The notes under the pieces were generated by a model. That model was not told the DNA's origin and ran no database searches. It was given only the letters and a program-made list of their open reading frames with translations. Below, one piece after another: positions 10,706 through 23,625 of a stretch of 64,000 bases of DNA. The position numbers and the translations under genes are program-made. Numbering within the stretch: position 1 is the stretch's first letter; each line of letters opens with the position of its first letter. Source of the DNA: Euptelea pleiosperma (Eukaryota; Streptophyta; Magnoliopsida; Ranunculales; Eupteleaceae); NCBI GenBank assembly GCA_035048495.1, contig CM068541.1:8129929-8193928 (forward strand), written 5' to 3'.

Positions 10706-13700
10706 ATGTTTCAGAGCAGAATGCTTTCGCTTCTCCGAAGAAACAAAACCCTAAATTTAAATTTGATCTCTCACATAAGGGACTCGTCTTCGAAGATTTC
10801 AAATGAATGCTCTCTTCTCTCCTACCGATTCTTTTCCTCTAAACCCTCCGGTTGTTCTTTCGCCAGGAAGAGCTCGTTCTACTGCTTCAGATCCCTTCAT
10901 AAGGTCCGAATTCTTCTCTTTCACTTTCTGCTTTGATTTATTTTTATCAAATTGTATTTTTTTATGATGTTCTATGCATCTTCATAGTTTATTAGTTCGG
11001 ATCTTATTGAACAATGGATAAAAAATTGTGAAAATGCGAACTAGATTTTGCTCATTTTGTTCTTTTTTTTTTTTTGGTGGAAACTTGAGTATTTTTAACG
11101 AATTTAATGAGTTGCTTGCGAAAATAAGTGATTTTCAGTTGAAATAATGGTCAATTCATGATTTATTTCATACTGATTATAGAAAAGGATCAGAAAATGT
11201 AGTGTTCGTGATGTTAATTGTATTGTTTTTAACATAGAGTAGATCTTTTTGTGTCTTTACCATCTTGCATTGTTCCAGAATGGGTTTGATTTAGAAACAT
11301 TGCATTGTTCCCAATTGCAGTTCTAATTCTACTAAATCTTTGATTCAAAGTATGCAGTTACTTGAGAGTGTTGGAGATGATATGATACACAAACAGATTT
11401 GAGTAGCGGTGGTAGGCAGACTAGCCGAACTGCTTGTAGCTGTTATGTCTTTTTTTTTTGATATTCTTTATTCTATTGATCAATTATATTTTAACTTTTT
11501 AAGTATACTACGTAGGATAACATAAGCAGCCTAGAGTTGTATCTGGCTGTTGTTGATCCACATTATATACTTTGTTTGTAAATGGTTTGTTATAGATAAT
11601 GTGGGAGTGATTAAGTGGGCAACTGAGCTAGGTTTGGATATTGTTCTTTTCTTTATTGATTGTGACAAGTGAAATAGCACCATTGAAGTTATTTCTTTTT
11701 CTGAATATGAGAGATGTGATTTGACTATTGGTTGAACATGGTGAAACAACAGGTCGATTTTTCTTTCTGGTTTTCCTGGTCTCACCAATCAGCAGCAGGT
11801 TGTATTGTTGTTTGGCATTGTTGATGACACACTCAGCTTTTCCTCTTTGCTTAGTGGTAAAGAACAGACCCTTCTAAGTTATAGTGGACTTGTTTTGTCA
11901 GGCAGATTCTTGATTTTTTTTTTTGATAAGTTGCCTTGGTGGATGGTTGACTTGTTACTCACTTGTTTTGGAAAAGATTATAGTTAACTTAGCCGTCGTA
12001 GGACCTAAAATTATTGGTCAGTAGTTCCACAACTGATGCAGGACAAGGGGAACCCTGTTCTGCGATCAAAAGACTCGATGGAATCACTCCACCTAGTTTG
12101 AAGGAATCACTCTTCCCTTCCAGGCACCTCACCTAGAAATTTTGGAATTGCTCCAAAAGAGAAAATAAATCTTTTCATTCATCATTTCAAAATCAAAGAT
12201 TACATCCCTCTTTAGAAAACCCTAACTTTCCTAATCCTAATCAGACTAAAAGACTTTCTAAAAGTATTTGAAACTGATTACAACTCAAATCAAAAAAATA
12301 ATAATCCCAATTAAAACAAAATTACTTTTGCTAATCTTGCGGGGTCCGCATGCTCTGGCTCTCTTCACTGATCCAATGTAGCTGCGGACTATCACAGTAG
12401 AATGCTTCTGCAACAACAACTGGGATACTTTAATTGAATCATGAGGTTAATAATATGAGTTGTGGACCTACAACAGCTAATTAGAGCTCTACAACAGCCA
12501 GACAGAGCACCTGCTCTATTCTCCTAACATCTTTTTGTTTATTGACTGATTGTATTTGCTTTGTATGCCAATTTTCTTAGACTTCTTCCTCATCCAAAAG
12601 TCACTCTCTTTCAGTTTCTCTTATAGAAGATCTGGCATGGTCCTCATGGATTAGATCATAAGCTTGTGTCAATTCCACTACTTTTGTAGTCCTTATTTTG
12701 TTTTGCTCAGCCCAGGATGACCCATATTTGTACAGGGAGTAGATTTGCAATTCTTAAACTTAAAAAATGCTTACACTTTCCCCAACTTAAAAACTGAAAG
12801 ACACATAATTTGTTTATGTTGTTTTCAGGGATTTTGTCCATCATCGAGGAAGATGTCCACTACTGCATCCATCTCCCCATCAAATAAGGAGGGATTGAAG
12901 TTGCTAGTTACTGCAGGACCTCGTGCTCAGAAAATGGTTGGAATATGGCTTTTTGGTTCTGCTGCGTGGGTGTTTAGTATGGTGGTACTTGGTGGTGTTA
13001 CACGACTGACTCGATCTGGTCTGTCCATGACTGACTGGAAATTCACTGGTAGCCTCCCTCCTCTATCAGAGGAACAATGGTTGGTTGAATTTGATAAATA
13101 TAAGCAGTCCCCCGAGTACAAGCGGTTAGTCTAAACACCATAATGTCACTTTACTGTTAATAATACCTGCTCTGTCAAACCTCTGATGTACTCGAGAAGG
13201 AGATTTATTTATGCTCTGAACTTGCAAATCCTTAAGTTCTACAAGTCTTTCTAAGCAGTTGATATAATGAAGTCTTTCAAGTTAACGGAACTTTGTAGTT
13301 TTTTTTTTTTCTTCTCTTTTCTTTTGGTGGGTTAGCTGGGGTATGAAAGATCCCTACCAGATATATTAATATGAATACAAGCATAATGAACGTAAATATT
13401 CTAGGATTTTTTGTGTATATAATTTAAGTTGTCATGTCATTTTATGTGGGAGTAAAAGCTCCATTGATCTTGGTTATATAACTTGTCATTTGACCACTTG
13501 CAGAGTAAACAAAGGGATGAGCATTGAAGATTTTAAATTCATATATTGGATGGAATATGCACACCGGATGTGGGGAAGAGGATTGGGGGTCATCTTTGCT
13601 CTGCCGTTTTCATATTTTCTTCGTAAGGGATACATTACCTTTGGACTTGGACTGAGACTTTCTGCTCTCTTTGCACTTGGTGCTGGGCAGGGACTAATTG

Positions 13701-15352
13701 GCTGGTGGATGGTGAAAAGTGGTTTAGAGGTAAGAAGCACTTAATGCCCTGTTAATGTGTATTGATATTTATTTGCTGGTCATGAAATTCACCAATATGC
13801 ATCGGTTTTTGTAGGAGCCAGTTTATGAATATGTTCAGCCAAGAGTAAGCCCTTACCGTCTTGCAGCTCATCTTACGTCAGCATTTGTTATATACTGTGG
13901 CCTTCTTTGGACTGCTCTTTCAGTTGTCATGCCTGAACCACCTACCGGGACCATGGCTTGGGTTCGTGGGGCAGCCAAAGTTCAAAGACTTGCCCTTCCT
14001 GTAAGCTTCCTTGTTGGCATTACTGCTGTGTCAGGGGCCTTTGTTGCAGGAAACGATGCGGTATGAAAGTATCCCGTTCTTGTCTTGTTTCCCATCTACA
14101 TCCAGATAAACCTGGCTGGTTCTACTAAGCCAATTCTGATGTAACGGCTGATCTCATGTTTGATTAACAGGGCCATGCTTTTAATACTTTTCCAAAGATG
14201 GGTGATACATGGATTCCAGATGATATTTTTAGCATGGAGCCACTTCTACGCAATTTCTTTGAGAATACATCAACAGTGCAGGTAACTTGTTCCATGCTAA
14301 TTTTTTTTTTTTCTGCGGATATTTGCAACTTGAAGTTGTAAATAGGCAAGCCTTGTACATTTGAAGCACCTTTCTGAAGCATCTTCTCCCAGTTATCTCA
14401 TAATTATCAAAAAAGAAAATTGTTAAAAAAAATTCGAACTTTATATTAGCACAATAGTATGTAAGTTCATTTATAGTAATTAAAAAATGACTTCTGATAT
14501 TTGAGAGACAAATAAATGCCCTTTCGTATAAAAACTAATACAGCTTCCCTTACACTTCCATTGCCTAACTTAAAAACCACCACATCATGATTCCACCATC
14601 CACTTCCTGCAACCAGGCTTTAATACCAAGATTGTTGCCAGGAACTAATTAAAAGAAAGCCGCAATATTGTTTTAATTTTCTAAAGTTTACAATTGTATG
14701 AACTTGAAAAATAGTTTAAGGAAAATATATGGAAATTCTGAAGAAAAGAGTATAATTTGCTTCATATGCTGTAAACTCTGTTGAGTAGCTCAATGTATGA
14801 ATGGGCTAATAAGGCCTTTTTTATCCTAAAAATATTTTCGGGGGAATACTAAGTATAGTTCTTCAGTAGTAGCTACAATATATTCTTTCCCTATGGTTTT
14901 GCAGCTCGATCACCGTATTCTAGCAACTGCAACATTGTTTTCAATTAGCGGTTTGTGGTGGGCTTCAAGAAAATTGGACCTACATCCTGCTATACAATCC
15001 TTAATTGGGAGCACCATGGGCATGGCAGCTCTTCAGGTAATTGTGCTCTCTCGAGATTGTTGTGTTTTTCAAATCTATTCTTCCCAATTCCAGTTATTTT
15101 GTAAATAGTAATACAATGGCAGTCCTTTGATTAATTCTATAATAATTTTTTTCAATAATTATGCAGGTCACCTTGGGGATATCAACACTTCTGTCATATG
15201 TTCCGGTTTCACTTGGCACCGCCCATCAAGCTGGGGCATTAACTCTGTTGACATTTATGATCCTCCTAAATCATTCTGTTAGAAGGCCATCGTTACCCCT
15301 GCTCAAATCTTTGGGTTCAGTTGCGAGGACACCTGCTGCCATTAAGTCATAA
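10706..15352 (+). CDS. COX15: COX15, mitochondrial heme A synthase
   Basis: COX15 oxidises heme O to heme A in the inner mitochondrial membrane for cytochrome c oxidase. The coding exons are 10706-10903, 12829-13124, 13504-13729, 13815-14060, 14171-14281, 14905-15036 and 15167-15352, all with GT-AG introns and compatible phases. They give 464 residues, close to the plant family length. Exon 1 is an Arg/Ser-rich mitochondrial presequence. The core holds GGVTRLTRSGLSM (121-133) and four His motifs typical of heme ligands: EYAHRMWGR (H185), RLAAHLT (H259), LDHRILA (H362) and GTAHQAGA (H423). There are about eight hydrophobic segments. Intron 1 is 1.9 kb and repeat-like in its middle. The exon 1 donor (AAG|GTCCGA) is the weakest junction. 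It appears intact and is very likely functional. Confidence 0.93.
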
Positions 15353-17002
15353 ATTATTATTTTCTTCATCCTTGATAAGCTCTATTAGGCATTAATTTTG
15401 ATATAGTGATTAGGAGTGTCTAGCTTGGTGTTTTGGATTATTACGTCCCAATTTCTAGCGTCCAACTTTCCACATGCATGGAAAGAAAAGACATTTTGCG
15501 CTTGGAAGACCCATTGTTGCTCAGGTTCATGGATGCTGCTGAAACCAATCCAGCTAGATTACGCCTTTGATTGGCTATTCAGCATTCTGTAAGTTTTTTT
15601 TTTATTGATGAGAATAATTGATTGTTGTAACTGTATCATACAGAACTTTTGAATTGAAGCAGTCTAGTCTCTCTTTTCCATCTCTATACACTATTTCTAG
15701 TCTGTTGTTTGCTGCCAAGTCGTGTTTGTCAAAAGACACAACAAAGTATTAAACAGTCTGTCAAGTGCTTGCTGACATTTCTTGAATTTTTTTATTAGGG
15801 TAACTATACAGGACCTTAATGGTAAAAAGCCGAGTATATTCACAATGAAGAGTATACAACTAGGAAAAATAAGAGGGTTGTGGTAGAGTAAAGGGGTTAT
15901 ATTCATGTTTATCCAAAAAATAAAAAAATAAAAAAAAATCAGGAGATTTATATAATGACCGTTTGGATAGGTTCAAGTACAACTGCACAGGACTGAACAA
16001 CATAAAACCCAATAGGGGACATGGTTCAAAATCTCAGGATTGGAGGCTGGACTGGTGGGTGGTGATCCCAATTCGGATCAAAGGTTAGATCGGTGGTCTC
16101 AGACCATCTTGCTTGAGATGATGTGAGGGTTCTTCATGGAACAGTGCATCTCAGGCGAGAGTCGTGAGATGATCCCATTTCAGGATGTCTCAGTAACTGA
16201 CCGATGGATCCCATTTCAGGATGTCTCAGTGACTGACAATCCTGATCTCGTTCTGGATCAGGCGATCCATGACGGTATCTGCCGAGACTTGGAACTATGT
16301 TGTGGGGGAGGGTGATGGGTGAAAACATGCCTTCCCCTAAAATAGGGCGTGTGGGAACTACAAGACATCAAACAATCAATCCCAAACACAGATGGTGCAC
16401 AATAAAAAAATAGCACCAAGTGGCCACCTGCCTTCCAGGTCCGTGGCTATGGCCGCTTGAGTTCCCAGCAGCGGAACTATACATGCCATGACAGGAACTG
16501 CCTAAGAAATCTAAACTAAAATTCAATGAGCTAGAGGAAACAATCAAATGCTCATAACCAGAACAACAACAATCTCCCTTACTGGGGGACCTTTTGGCAT
16601 AGAAAAAGATCCTAAAAGTTGCCTGCAAATCTGCTGTTGCAGTGGTGCATCTCACTTATTAATGCAATGCATGCTTAACACATTACTTGGAAGACATTTC
16701 AACCATTAACAACTTCAATATCATTTAACAATAAAGTCTCAAGAGACAAATTGAGTTATCATAAATCAAATTCCATCCATTTCCTCGTGGGTAATGAATC
16801 CGTATGATTGAGCTCTGTTCATAATAGTATTAAAATAACAAAGCTCAGGCTACTTTGGGAGAACTTAGTAGATATAGAAAGGTCAACAACAATCCAGCTC
16901 TTTTTATGCCCCAAAGGGACGTCTCCACTAACATTTTCCCTATGCATGCAGCCTATTTGTACATAAGCAGATGTTGCAAAAATTGATAAGATCAAAACAC
17001 AA
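15353..17002. other. Spacer between convergent COX15 and SmD1
   Basis: It holds the 3' ends of two convergent genes. Around 16020-16330 lies a degenerate repeat rich in GATC and TCTCAG words (see the separate tandem duplication), related to sequence at 59620-59830. No gene was recognised. Confidence 0.45.
16170..16241 (+). repeat. Short tandem duplication (~36 bp unit)
   Basis: The phrase ATCCCATTTCAGGATGTCTC followed by AGT-ACTGAC occurs twice in succession, with one base difference (taactgac versus tgactgac). Confidence 0.7.
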
Positions 17003-20000
17003 CTAGCGTCCTCGTCCACGTCCTCGCCCACGTCCACGGCCACGACCACGTCCCAAAGGCCTCCCTGAATACAAAAACAAAACTTAATAAACTGACATCA
17101 TGGAGGACAAACCAATAACATGGCAATGAAAATGCAATGAAAAAGAACAAAAAACTATGGTTTATAAAAATGTTATATAACACTAATCATAATTATAACC
17201 CTGCAAGACTTATGTTATTTGCAAAAAAAAAGCTAAAAACATGATAGCGGACTTAATGTTACAATGCCCGTTTTCTGCTATTTTACAGTTATCAATGTTA
17301 TTTTGAATTTTTAAAAAAAAAAAAATTTGGCCTTTTTTTACTATGTGTCCAGTTATAACGGCTGTCCGTTGTAACGGACATAATGGTAATGTTACCTGTC
17401 CATTATAACGTCATATCAGTCCAATTTAAACCTTGCGAAAAGCTACAAAGAAATGTACAATACCAGCAGTTGGCTTCTTGGGCTTGACTCTTGGTGTCTC
17501 CTCCACCAACAAAGTCTCGAGGTTCAAGCTGTCAGGAAGGATATAATAGCGGATGTTGTTACCCCTCACACTCAGGTGATCAAGAGTCACTGGGTTTTTT
17601 CCCTTCAGTGTGAGCTTCACTGTCTTCAAATGAGTATTCATACTAATATCTACACCTGTACAATCCAGCAAAGCCAATAGTCAGAATTTTTAATCACAAT
17701 TCCATACAACTGTAGTTGTTTCTTCTTCCACCTATTACTGGCGGAGGAATTCTCTTTAAAACAGTTCACATTTGAAGGATTGGAACACCATCCTCAGAGG
17801 ACTTCGACCAGTGATACTACATGATGAATATTATGAGGGTGTCTATCATATTTTGGTTTCCCATCACTAGAATCATTTTGCTGCCCAGCCAATTTTTTCA
17901 AAATACACCATCTTGAAATGAGTAAACTCTTTCAAAATTAGGACCTACTCTACTGCCATCTTCTTGTCTCTTGAGCTCTGATACCTAGATATTTCTACTT
18001 GCTTAACCTATCCATATCAACTCTTTATTATACTGATATTGGTACCAAATACTGCAGTGGTACTTGTAGGATACGAATTTGATGTTTCCTTCTATATTCT
18101 TGGTTAGTTTCTTAATGCCTAATTTATTTTTTTAGTATTTCTAAATAAGACTTGGGCAAATGTAAAAAAATTCACTAGGTCGATTCTCCTGCATATCCTA
18201 AAGCAAGTCTGGCATGTTGCAAAGGCTAAAAAAGTACACTAATAAAACATGTTGGATACGATACTACTATCTACATCTGTGTCTTTAACTTCAGGACATA
18301 ACAAGTCTTATCCCCACTCCCCATATCTAGGCAACTTTGTTATTGAGATCCCTTGAAGGTGTGGCTCTTCCGTTCAATATTTAGTTGTAGATTCTTTCCA
18401 AATTTTCCACCAAAAGCAAACAAAAGAATATCCCAAAGAGTTATAATTCATCTGCTGACAGGAGGTATGACATCTCATCTTATGAGCGAATTGGCCACTT
18501 TTCCTGGAAACATCCATTCCCCACAAGAAAGACAGGTTTTGATAGTTCTCTAACTACATTGCAACAAAGGAAAAGTAACCAGCACTTTCTTTCTTCTACA
18601 CACACACACACATATACAAAAGCATAAGGATCATGTGCTAGCCAACCATAAGGAGATTATCTACAACAGACATAAACAAAAGCATCAACTATTCAGTGAA
18701 CCAGACATCTTCAACTTTTAACTTTAAGAATTGGGAGAACAAGTGGTAGGGGCCTCAATCAAGTTTCCAAAGAATCACTGAACAGAAGTGTGCCTGTTAT
18801 GATCCCATTTCCATATATTCTTTTTCTTTCATTATTTAAGTCAGTGTTTGAGTGGGTTTTATATATTCTTTCTTCTTAGGAATAAGAATTTCCTGAGTTT
18901 ACAAATGTAACTGGGTTTTTGGGTGGATCTTAACAAACATTTACGAGATTAAATGATTCCTAAGAGCATGGGGTTGGGTTTTGTGAATAAGTGTAGTTGG
19001 GTTATGCTATCATGCTTTACCTACATCATATAGTTACTGAATGAGAGGAAAATGATGATGGATCTTTATTATCCGAACATCACTTATACAAATTCAAATT
19101 TATACTTATCAAAAGCAAAATAACTTACAGAAACATCCTAACAAAAAGGGAACTAAGATCTTCCAATGTTGTTGAAAATAATTTAGAAAATGACTAGGGC
19201 TGCAAGATTTGGACTTGAAATAATCAAGGCCATTTCTGTTTTTTATCCTTTTACAAGGATTCCACTTGGGCCAGTTATACTCCATTACTCCCGCATCATG
19301 CATTAAGGTATGAAACACTGCAATTCCTCCTAGTCTAAAAGTGTTTAGTTGGACAATAATAGCAGATAGAAGTTTCACTTGCGACAACCTTCAATAATTT
19401 CCTTGAATAATTTCTACTCATAAAAAAAAACCAAAAACTAAAAATAAAAACAAAGATAAAAATCTAATATTTTTCAGTATGTATTAGCATTCTAGTTGCG
19501 GTTCCCCAGATTTGGGGAAACTCAAACAGAGCTCACCTACAAAACCCCATTCGAGAGCAGTACAAGCAGTTTCTAAAGCATATTAGTTAGGCAATGGGAC
19601 TGCTAAAGCCTCAAACCATCCACATTAGTATCAGCATATCCATATGCAAGACAACTGTACATGATTCTCTACTTCTAATCCTACATTCCATTTTTCTCCT
19701 CTTTATCAGACAATGCAGAACCTAGGGTTTCTATTAGTCTAATCTTACTGCCCAACAAGCTACTCAAAGTCTCAAACTAATCAACAACACGCCATGAAAA
19801 GCTGAAACAATCGAAGATATTCACCAAACAAACCAACAGAGTTCCTTCAAATAAGAGGCAAAGTTGAAGAACAAAAAAGAGAAACCCCAGGGTTGGACAA
19901 AACCCTAATCGTACGGTAAAGCAGAAGGAAATCACAAAATGCGACGAACTAATGAAAATGCAGAGATATGTTCTGCTACTAAGGAGATTGAGAGGAACCT

Positions 20001-20204
20001 GTGATGGTGCCATGAACAACAGTTCCGTTCTTGAGCTCGATCGACACAGTCTCGTTGTTCAACTTCATCAAAAACCTATAATTTTTATCAGATCAAATCG
20101 AAGAGAGCAAAGAAGAAGATCATTTACAGTTCGAAAGAGCATAAAAAATCAAGAAAATAACCAAAAAGAAAAAAAAGGAAAAGTGTTTACCTAACGAGCT
20201 TCAT
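17003..20204 (-). CDS. SmD1: Small nuclear ribonucleoprotein SmD1
   Basis: SmD1 is one of seven Sm proteins that form the ring around U1, U2, U4 and U5 snRNAs in the nuclear spliceosome. The exons, in transcript order, are 20204-20191 (14 nt), 20075-19999, 17655-17464 and 17064-17003, all with GT-AG borders and matching phases, giving 114 residues (the family is about 116). The Sm1 motif spans roughly residues 13-40 ([17 protein letters not shown], then [16 protein letters not shown]). The Sm2 motif is [16 protein letters not shown] (57-72). The tail is PKKPTAGRPL followed by eight Gly-Arg pairs, the site of symmetric arginine methylation in this family. The tiny first exon and the 2.3-kb second intron (17656-19998) explain why no long open frame shows the gene. 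The intron carries a short CA repeat near 18598. It appears intact. Confidence 0.95.
17237..17420. repeat. 'AACGG' repeat fragment inside SmD1 intron 3
   Basis: Words such as GTTATAACGGCTG and CATTATAACG with complementary partners match the MITE family at 4214/46280. Clear ends and a TSD are not visible. Confidence 0.5.
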
Positions 20205-20374
20205 TTTTTGGCGAGCGGAGAGAGAAGCTAGGACCAGTCAAGAAGCAGGAGCGGAGAACCTGCTTTAAGGACCTATAAAACGAAGAGAGTATAGTGTGGT
20301 CTGTTTAGGGCTTGGGTTCGAGCCTTCTTTTCAGAAAAATTTTGTCTTACGAATTGCTTGACCCGGGAAAAATC

Positions 20375-20552
20375 GAGTAAAACTTCTATCATACGAAATT
20401 GTAAATCACACAATCACAAGCCAATGAGTTCTCGGCACGTACACAAGTGCTTTGTAACGTGCCCATGTGATTTTGCTTTTAGGTGTACGTGCCGAGAACT
20501 CATTGGCTGTGTTTGTGTGATTTGCTATCCCATTGTGACAGAAGTTTTACTC
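20375..20552. mobile_element. 178-bp hairpin MITE near the SmD1 start
   Basis: Two ~68-bp arms (20375-20443 and 20482-20552) are near-perfect inverted repeats. They share CCAATGAGTTCTCGGCACGT with its complement, and the tips are GAGTAAAACTTCT and the complement of AGAAGTTTTACTC. The loop is about 38 nt. The GAGTAAAAC tip is the same as in the 9-bp-TSD foldbacks at 21255 and 39678, but no TSD is visible here. It lies about 170 bp upstream of the SmD1 ATG, so it may be in its promoter. Confidence 0.75.
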
Positions 20553-20631
20553 ATGCTATGATTATGCAAAATTTTGATGCAGGTGTCCCTCAAATTGCCA
20601 TGTAGCACTCTTTCGGCCGTACTGACTAAGT

Positions 20632-20995
20632 CAAACTTTGATGACAGAGCCCTATCATCAAGGTCGATCACAGGGCGCAATATGAGCCACGTGGCACACT
20701 CTTAGATGACTCGGACCGTATGGATGTTTGGCCAATCCTAAGTGGACCTACAAACCAAAACTCAGCTCGATTAGAGATTTCTAGGCGTTGGATTGGAATT
20801 ATTTTCATGGGTTGATTTTATCGGTGGAAATTTGAGCATTATTAACCATTATTTGAGGTACAAAGATCTAAAGGTTTGAAATCACTAATCAAGCTGATTT
20901 TTGGTTTCGAGCTCCACCCAGGGATTGGAAAACATCCGTACCATCAGTCATCTAAGAGTGTGCACCGTGGTTCATATTGCGCCCTGTTATCAAAG
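20632..20995. repeat. Foldback element, outer arm type i
   Basis: A complete palindromic copy: AAACTTTGATGACAGAGCCC at the left, then GGGCGCAATATGAGCCACGT and ACTCGGACCGTATGGATG, and the mirror image on the right ending ATTGCGCCCTGTTATCAAAG and TTTTACTC. The flanking 9-mers agree only partly. Confidence 0.75.
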
Positions 20996-21254
20996 TTTTA
21001 CTCCCACTGATCCATGAATGTTTTGCAATGTGGTGTGCCCGGCCATACACCAAAAATCATTGTGATTGGTGATTCTTAGCCATTGATTTTGAGCACTTTT
21101 TCATCATGTGCTTGGAACCAACCCATAGACCTGTTCATGAAGCCCACTGATTTTTGGTGTGTAGGTCAACCAAAAGTCTGCATCATAGAAGGACTATGTG
21201 GCAATTTGGGAGTATATTTATCTGTCATGGTGTTTGAGTAATCAACACCACATG

Positions 21255-22379
21255 GAGTAGAACCCTTGTTAGCAATCACCCGATTAATTCATGAATTTTA
21301 TGTTTTTTTTTCAAGTAAAGCTTTATTTGTCCGAATATTTGAATAATTTGAAAAAATTAATTCTTTTCAAGTTCAAATGAATTGAACACGTTTTTAAGAT
21401 GTTTTGAAAAATTCGTACCAAAAATACAACGGGCCAGAATTGTTGTTTATTCCTAGGAAAACAACGTTGAAGATATGTTGTTTTTCTTTGTCCATCAATT
21501 ACTCTACTACTTGGGTAGATCTTCAGCAATCACCCCCCCTAAGTACAATAGATGCCGTTAACCTAGGCCATGGGTCTTTTTGATCACCCATTGACCTCGT
21601 GAAGGTAAGTATATTTCTCACCTTATATTCTAGTCATATTTATATAACTCAAACTCCCTTAACTATCACTTATTTCGGGATTAAAGTAGAAAAAATAAAA
21701 AGTGCTTGAACCACTAGTCCCTATATTTTATTTAGCTAAAGATAAAAAGTAATTAGAACAAAACATGCTTATTGGTGGACTCAACCTCAAATAGTATATT
21801 GACTCCCTTTCAGCATTTACCGAATTTTTGGTAATTATAATACATTGGACTATGATAACTATATTATTAAATATAATGATTATCTTTCAAAATGTACCAA
21901 AATTTTAAAGTAGAACGTATAAAATATGTATAAATCATATGCTGAAATTTATCGTTTATTGAAATTTTGACCGAATATTTGATTGGATTTTTGAAACCCC
22001 CCGTATCGACTTTTTGCCGTATTATGAATTGCTAACAAGGAGTAGAACTTTGCCGACCGGCCACAATATGACCCACGTGGCCCACACTTAGAATATACCG
22101 ATCATACGAATGTTTGGCATACCCTAAATGGACATACAGACCAAACATTAACCTGATTAATGATTTCTAAGCATCAGATTGGAGTCATTTTCATGGGTTG
22201 ATTTATGGAATTTGAACATTATTGACCATTATTTAGGGTACAATGATCTAAAGGTTTGAAATCACTAATCAAACTGATTTTTTATTTGTAGGTCCACTTA
22301 GGGATTGGCCAAACATCCATTCGGTCCTCGTCCTCTAAGATTGTGCCACGTACTAGTGACAGTCAACAAAGTTTTACTC
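21255..22379. mobile_element. Foldback element (type i, 9-bp TSD) split by a hAT insertion
   Basis: The tips are GAGTAGAAC and the complement of GAGTAAAACTTTG, flanked by the perfect 9-bp repeat CACCACATG (21246-21254 and 22380-22388). A hAT-like element (21264-22040) sits nine bases into the left tip. Without it and its duplicated 8 bp, the foldback is about 340 bp, like the intact copy at 39678. The 9-bp TSD suggests Mutator-type mobilisation. It is non-coding. Confidence 0.85.
21264..22040. mobile_element. hAT-like element, 777 bp, perfect 8-bp TSD
   Basis: The TIRs are CCTTGTTAGCAATC and the complement of CCTTGTTAGCAATTC. The flanks are the perfect 8-bp duplication AGTAGAAC (21256-21263 and 22041-22048). 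No transposase frame was found. A second copy in inverted orientation, interrupted by other elements, is at 26011-29077 and shares both subterminal regions. Confidence 0.85.
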
Positions 22380-22424
22380 CACCACATGCTGACGCGGGAT
22401 TTACATGTTTCAAAATAGTAGAAC

Positions 22425-22500
22425 TTTATTGACGGACGACAATATGAGCCATGTGGTACACTCTTAGAGACCACAAACCCTAATAATTGATGTTTAGCTC
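22425..22500 (+). repeat. Foldback family, left tip only
   Basis: GTAGAACTTTATTGACGG followed by ACAATATGAGCCATGTGG and ACTCTTAGAG matches the left outer arm of type i copies, then the similarity ends. Confidence 0.55.
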
Positions 22501-23620
22501 ATCTCTAGGTGATTCTATTGGAGATTTGGTTGAAGAGACTAAGCCTAAATACGAGGGAAATAGTGACAACACTAATTTTATCAAAAGGAAGACATTAATT
22601 CCTTTATGGCCCCCACTAAACATAATGAGGACCATTTCAAACTCCCATCGGAGAAGCTTCAGTTGGCAAAATTCAAGGTCACTACTAGAAGGTCTTTTGG
22701 AAGAAGCCGAATTTAGATGTTGTTGCATTTAATGTGGATGGGGCTTCTTCCAGTCAGAAGCTTGCGAGTGGTGGTGATGTTATCAAAGACCACAATGACA
22801 ACCTTATTATGACATCTCCATTCTTTTTATAGTGATGGTACTAATAACTTAATTAGCTGAGTTGAGGGTCATTATATATTTGATGGGCTTAAGTTGTACA
22901 AAAAGTTGGCATTAACAAAATTCAAATTTAGTCGAATTCGAAGTTAGTGGTCTCGTGGATTACTAAGTCTTCTTATGTTCCTTGGCCCCTTAAAACGTCG
23001 TGGTGGAAAGTCATGGATATATTAAAAGAGTTCAAGTTCTCTATAAATCACATATATAGGCTCGGTTCAGCACTTTTTCGGGAAAAGAAAACAAAAACCC
23101 GGAAAATGCCATTTTCGGATGTTTGGTTCACATGCTGAAAAGTGGGTCCCACGAAAAACCATTTCCTTGTACCCCATTTTAAGGGAAAACGAACTTCCGC
23201 TCGTCATAAGCGGAAGTCGATTTTCAGCTATAGATCGAGGGCCATCTCTCGCACGATCGACGACCTCTCTCTTTCACTCTCCTATCTCTCTTCTTAATCT
23301 CATCTGAGCAAACTTTTGATCCCGTTTCTCCTATTGAATCTCGGTGTCGATGAAGCTCTGGAAACTGTCAAGGATTCGATCGGGTGTTAGTGGCGGTGGT
23401 GGCTACAAGAGACGACGAAGGGTAGTGACATTTCTTCTTCTTCTTCTTCTTCTCTCTCTCAACCTCTCTCTCTCTCTCTCTCTCGATAAAATCTACAGAA
23501 GGTTGGGTTTTCAAGTAGCCGTTGTAGAGGACGGATTGCAATATGGTTAGGATTGAAGTTTTGGGTTAAGTTTTCGATGGGCGTTGTAAAGGGATTGGGT
23601 TAGGGTTTTCTAGTGGCAGT
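22500..23620. other. Non-coding stretch with CT-rich tracts
   Basis: No supported gene was found. Around 23420-23485 there are TTC and TC microsatellite tracts. A short open frame over them (23344-23550) is low-complexity Leu/Ser, although it could be a relic leader of the PPR pseudogene that follows. Confidence 0.4.
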
Positions 23621-23625
23621 TGTAG

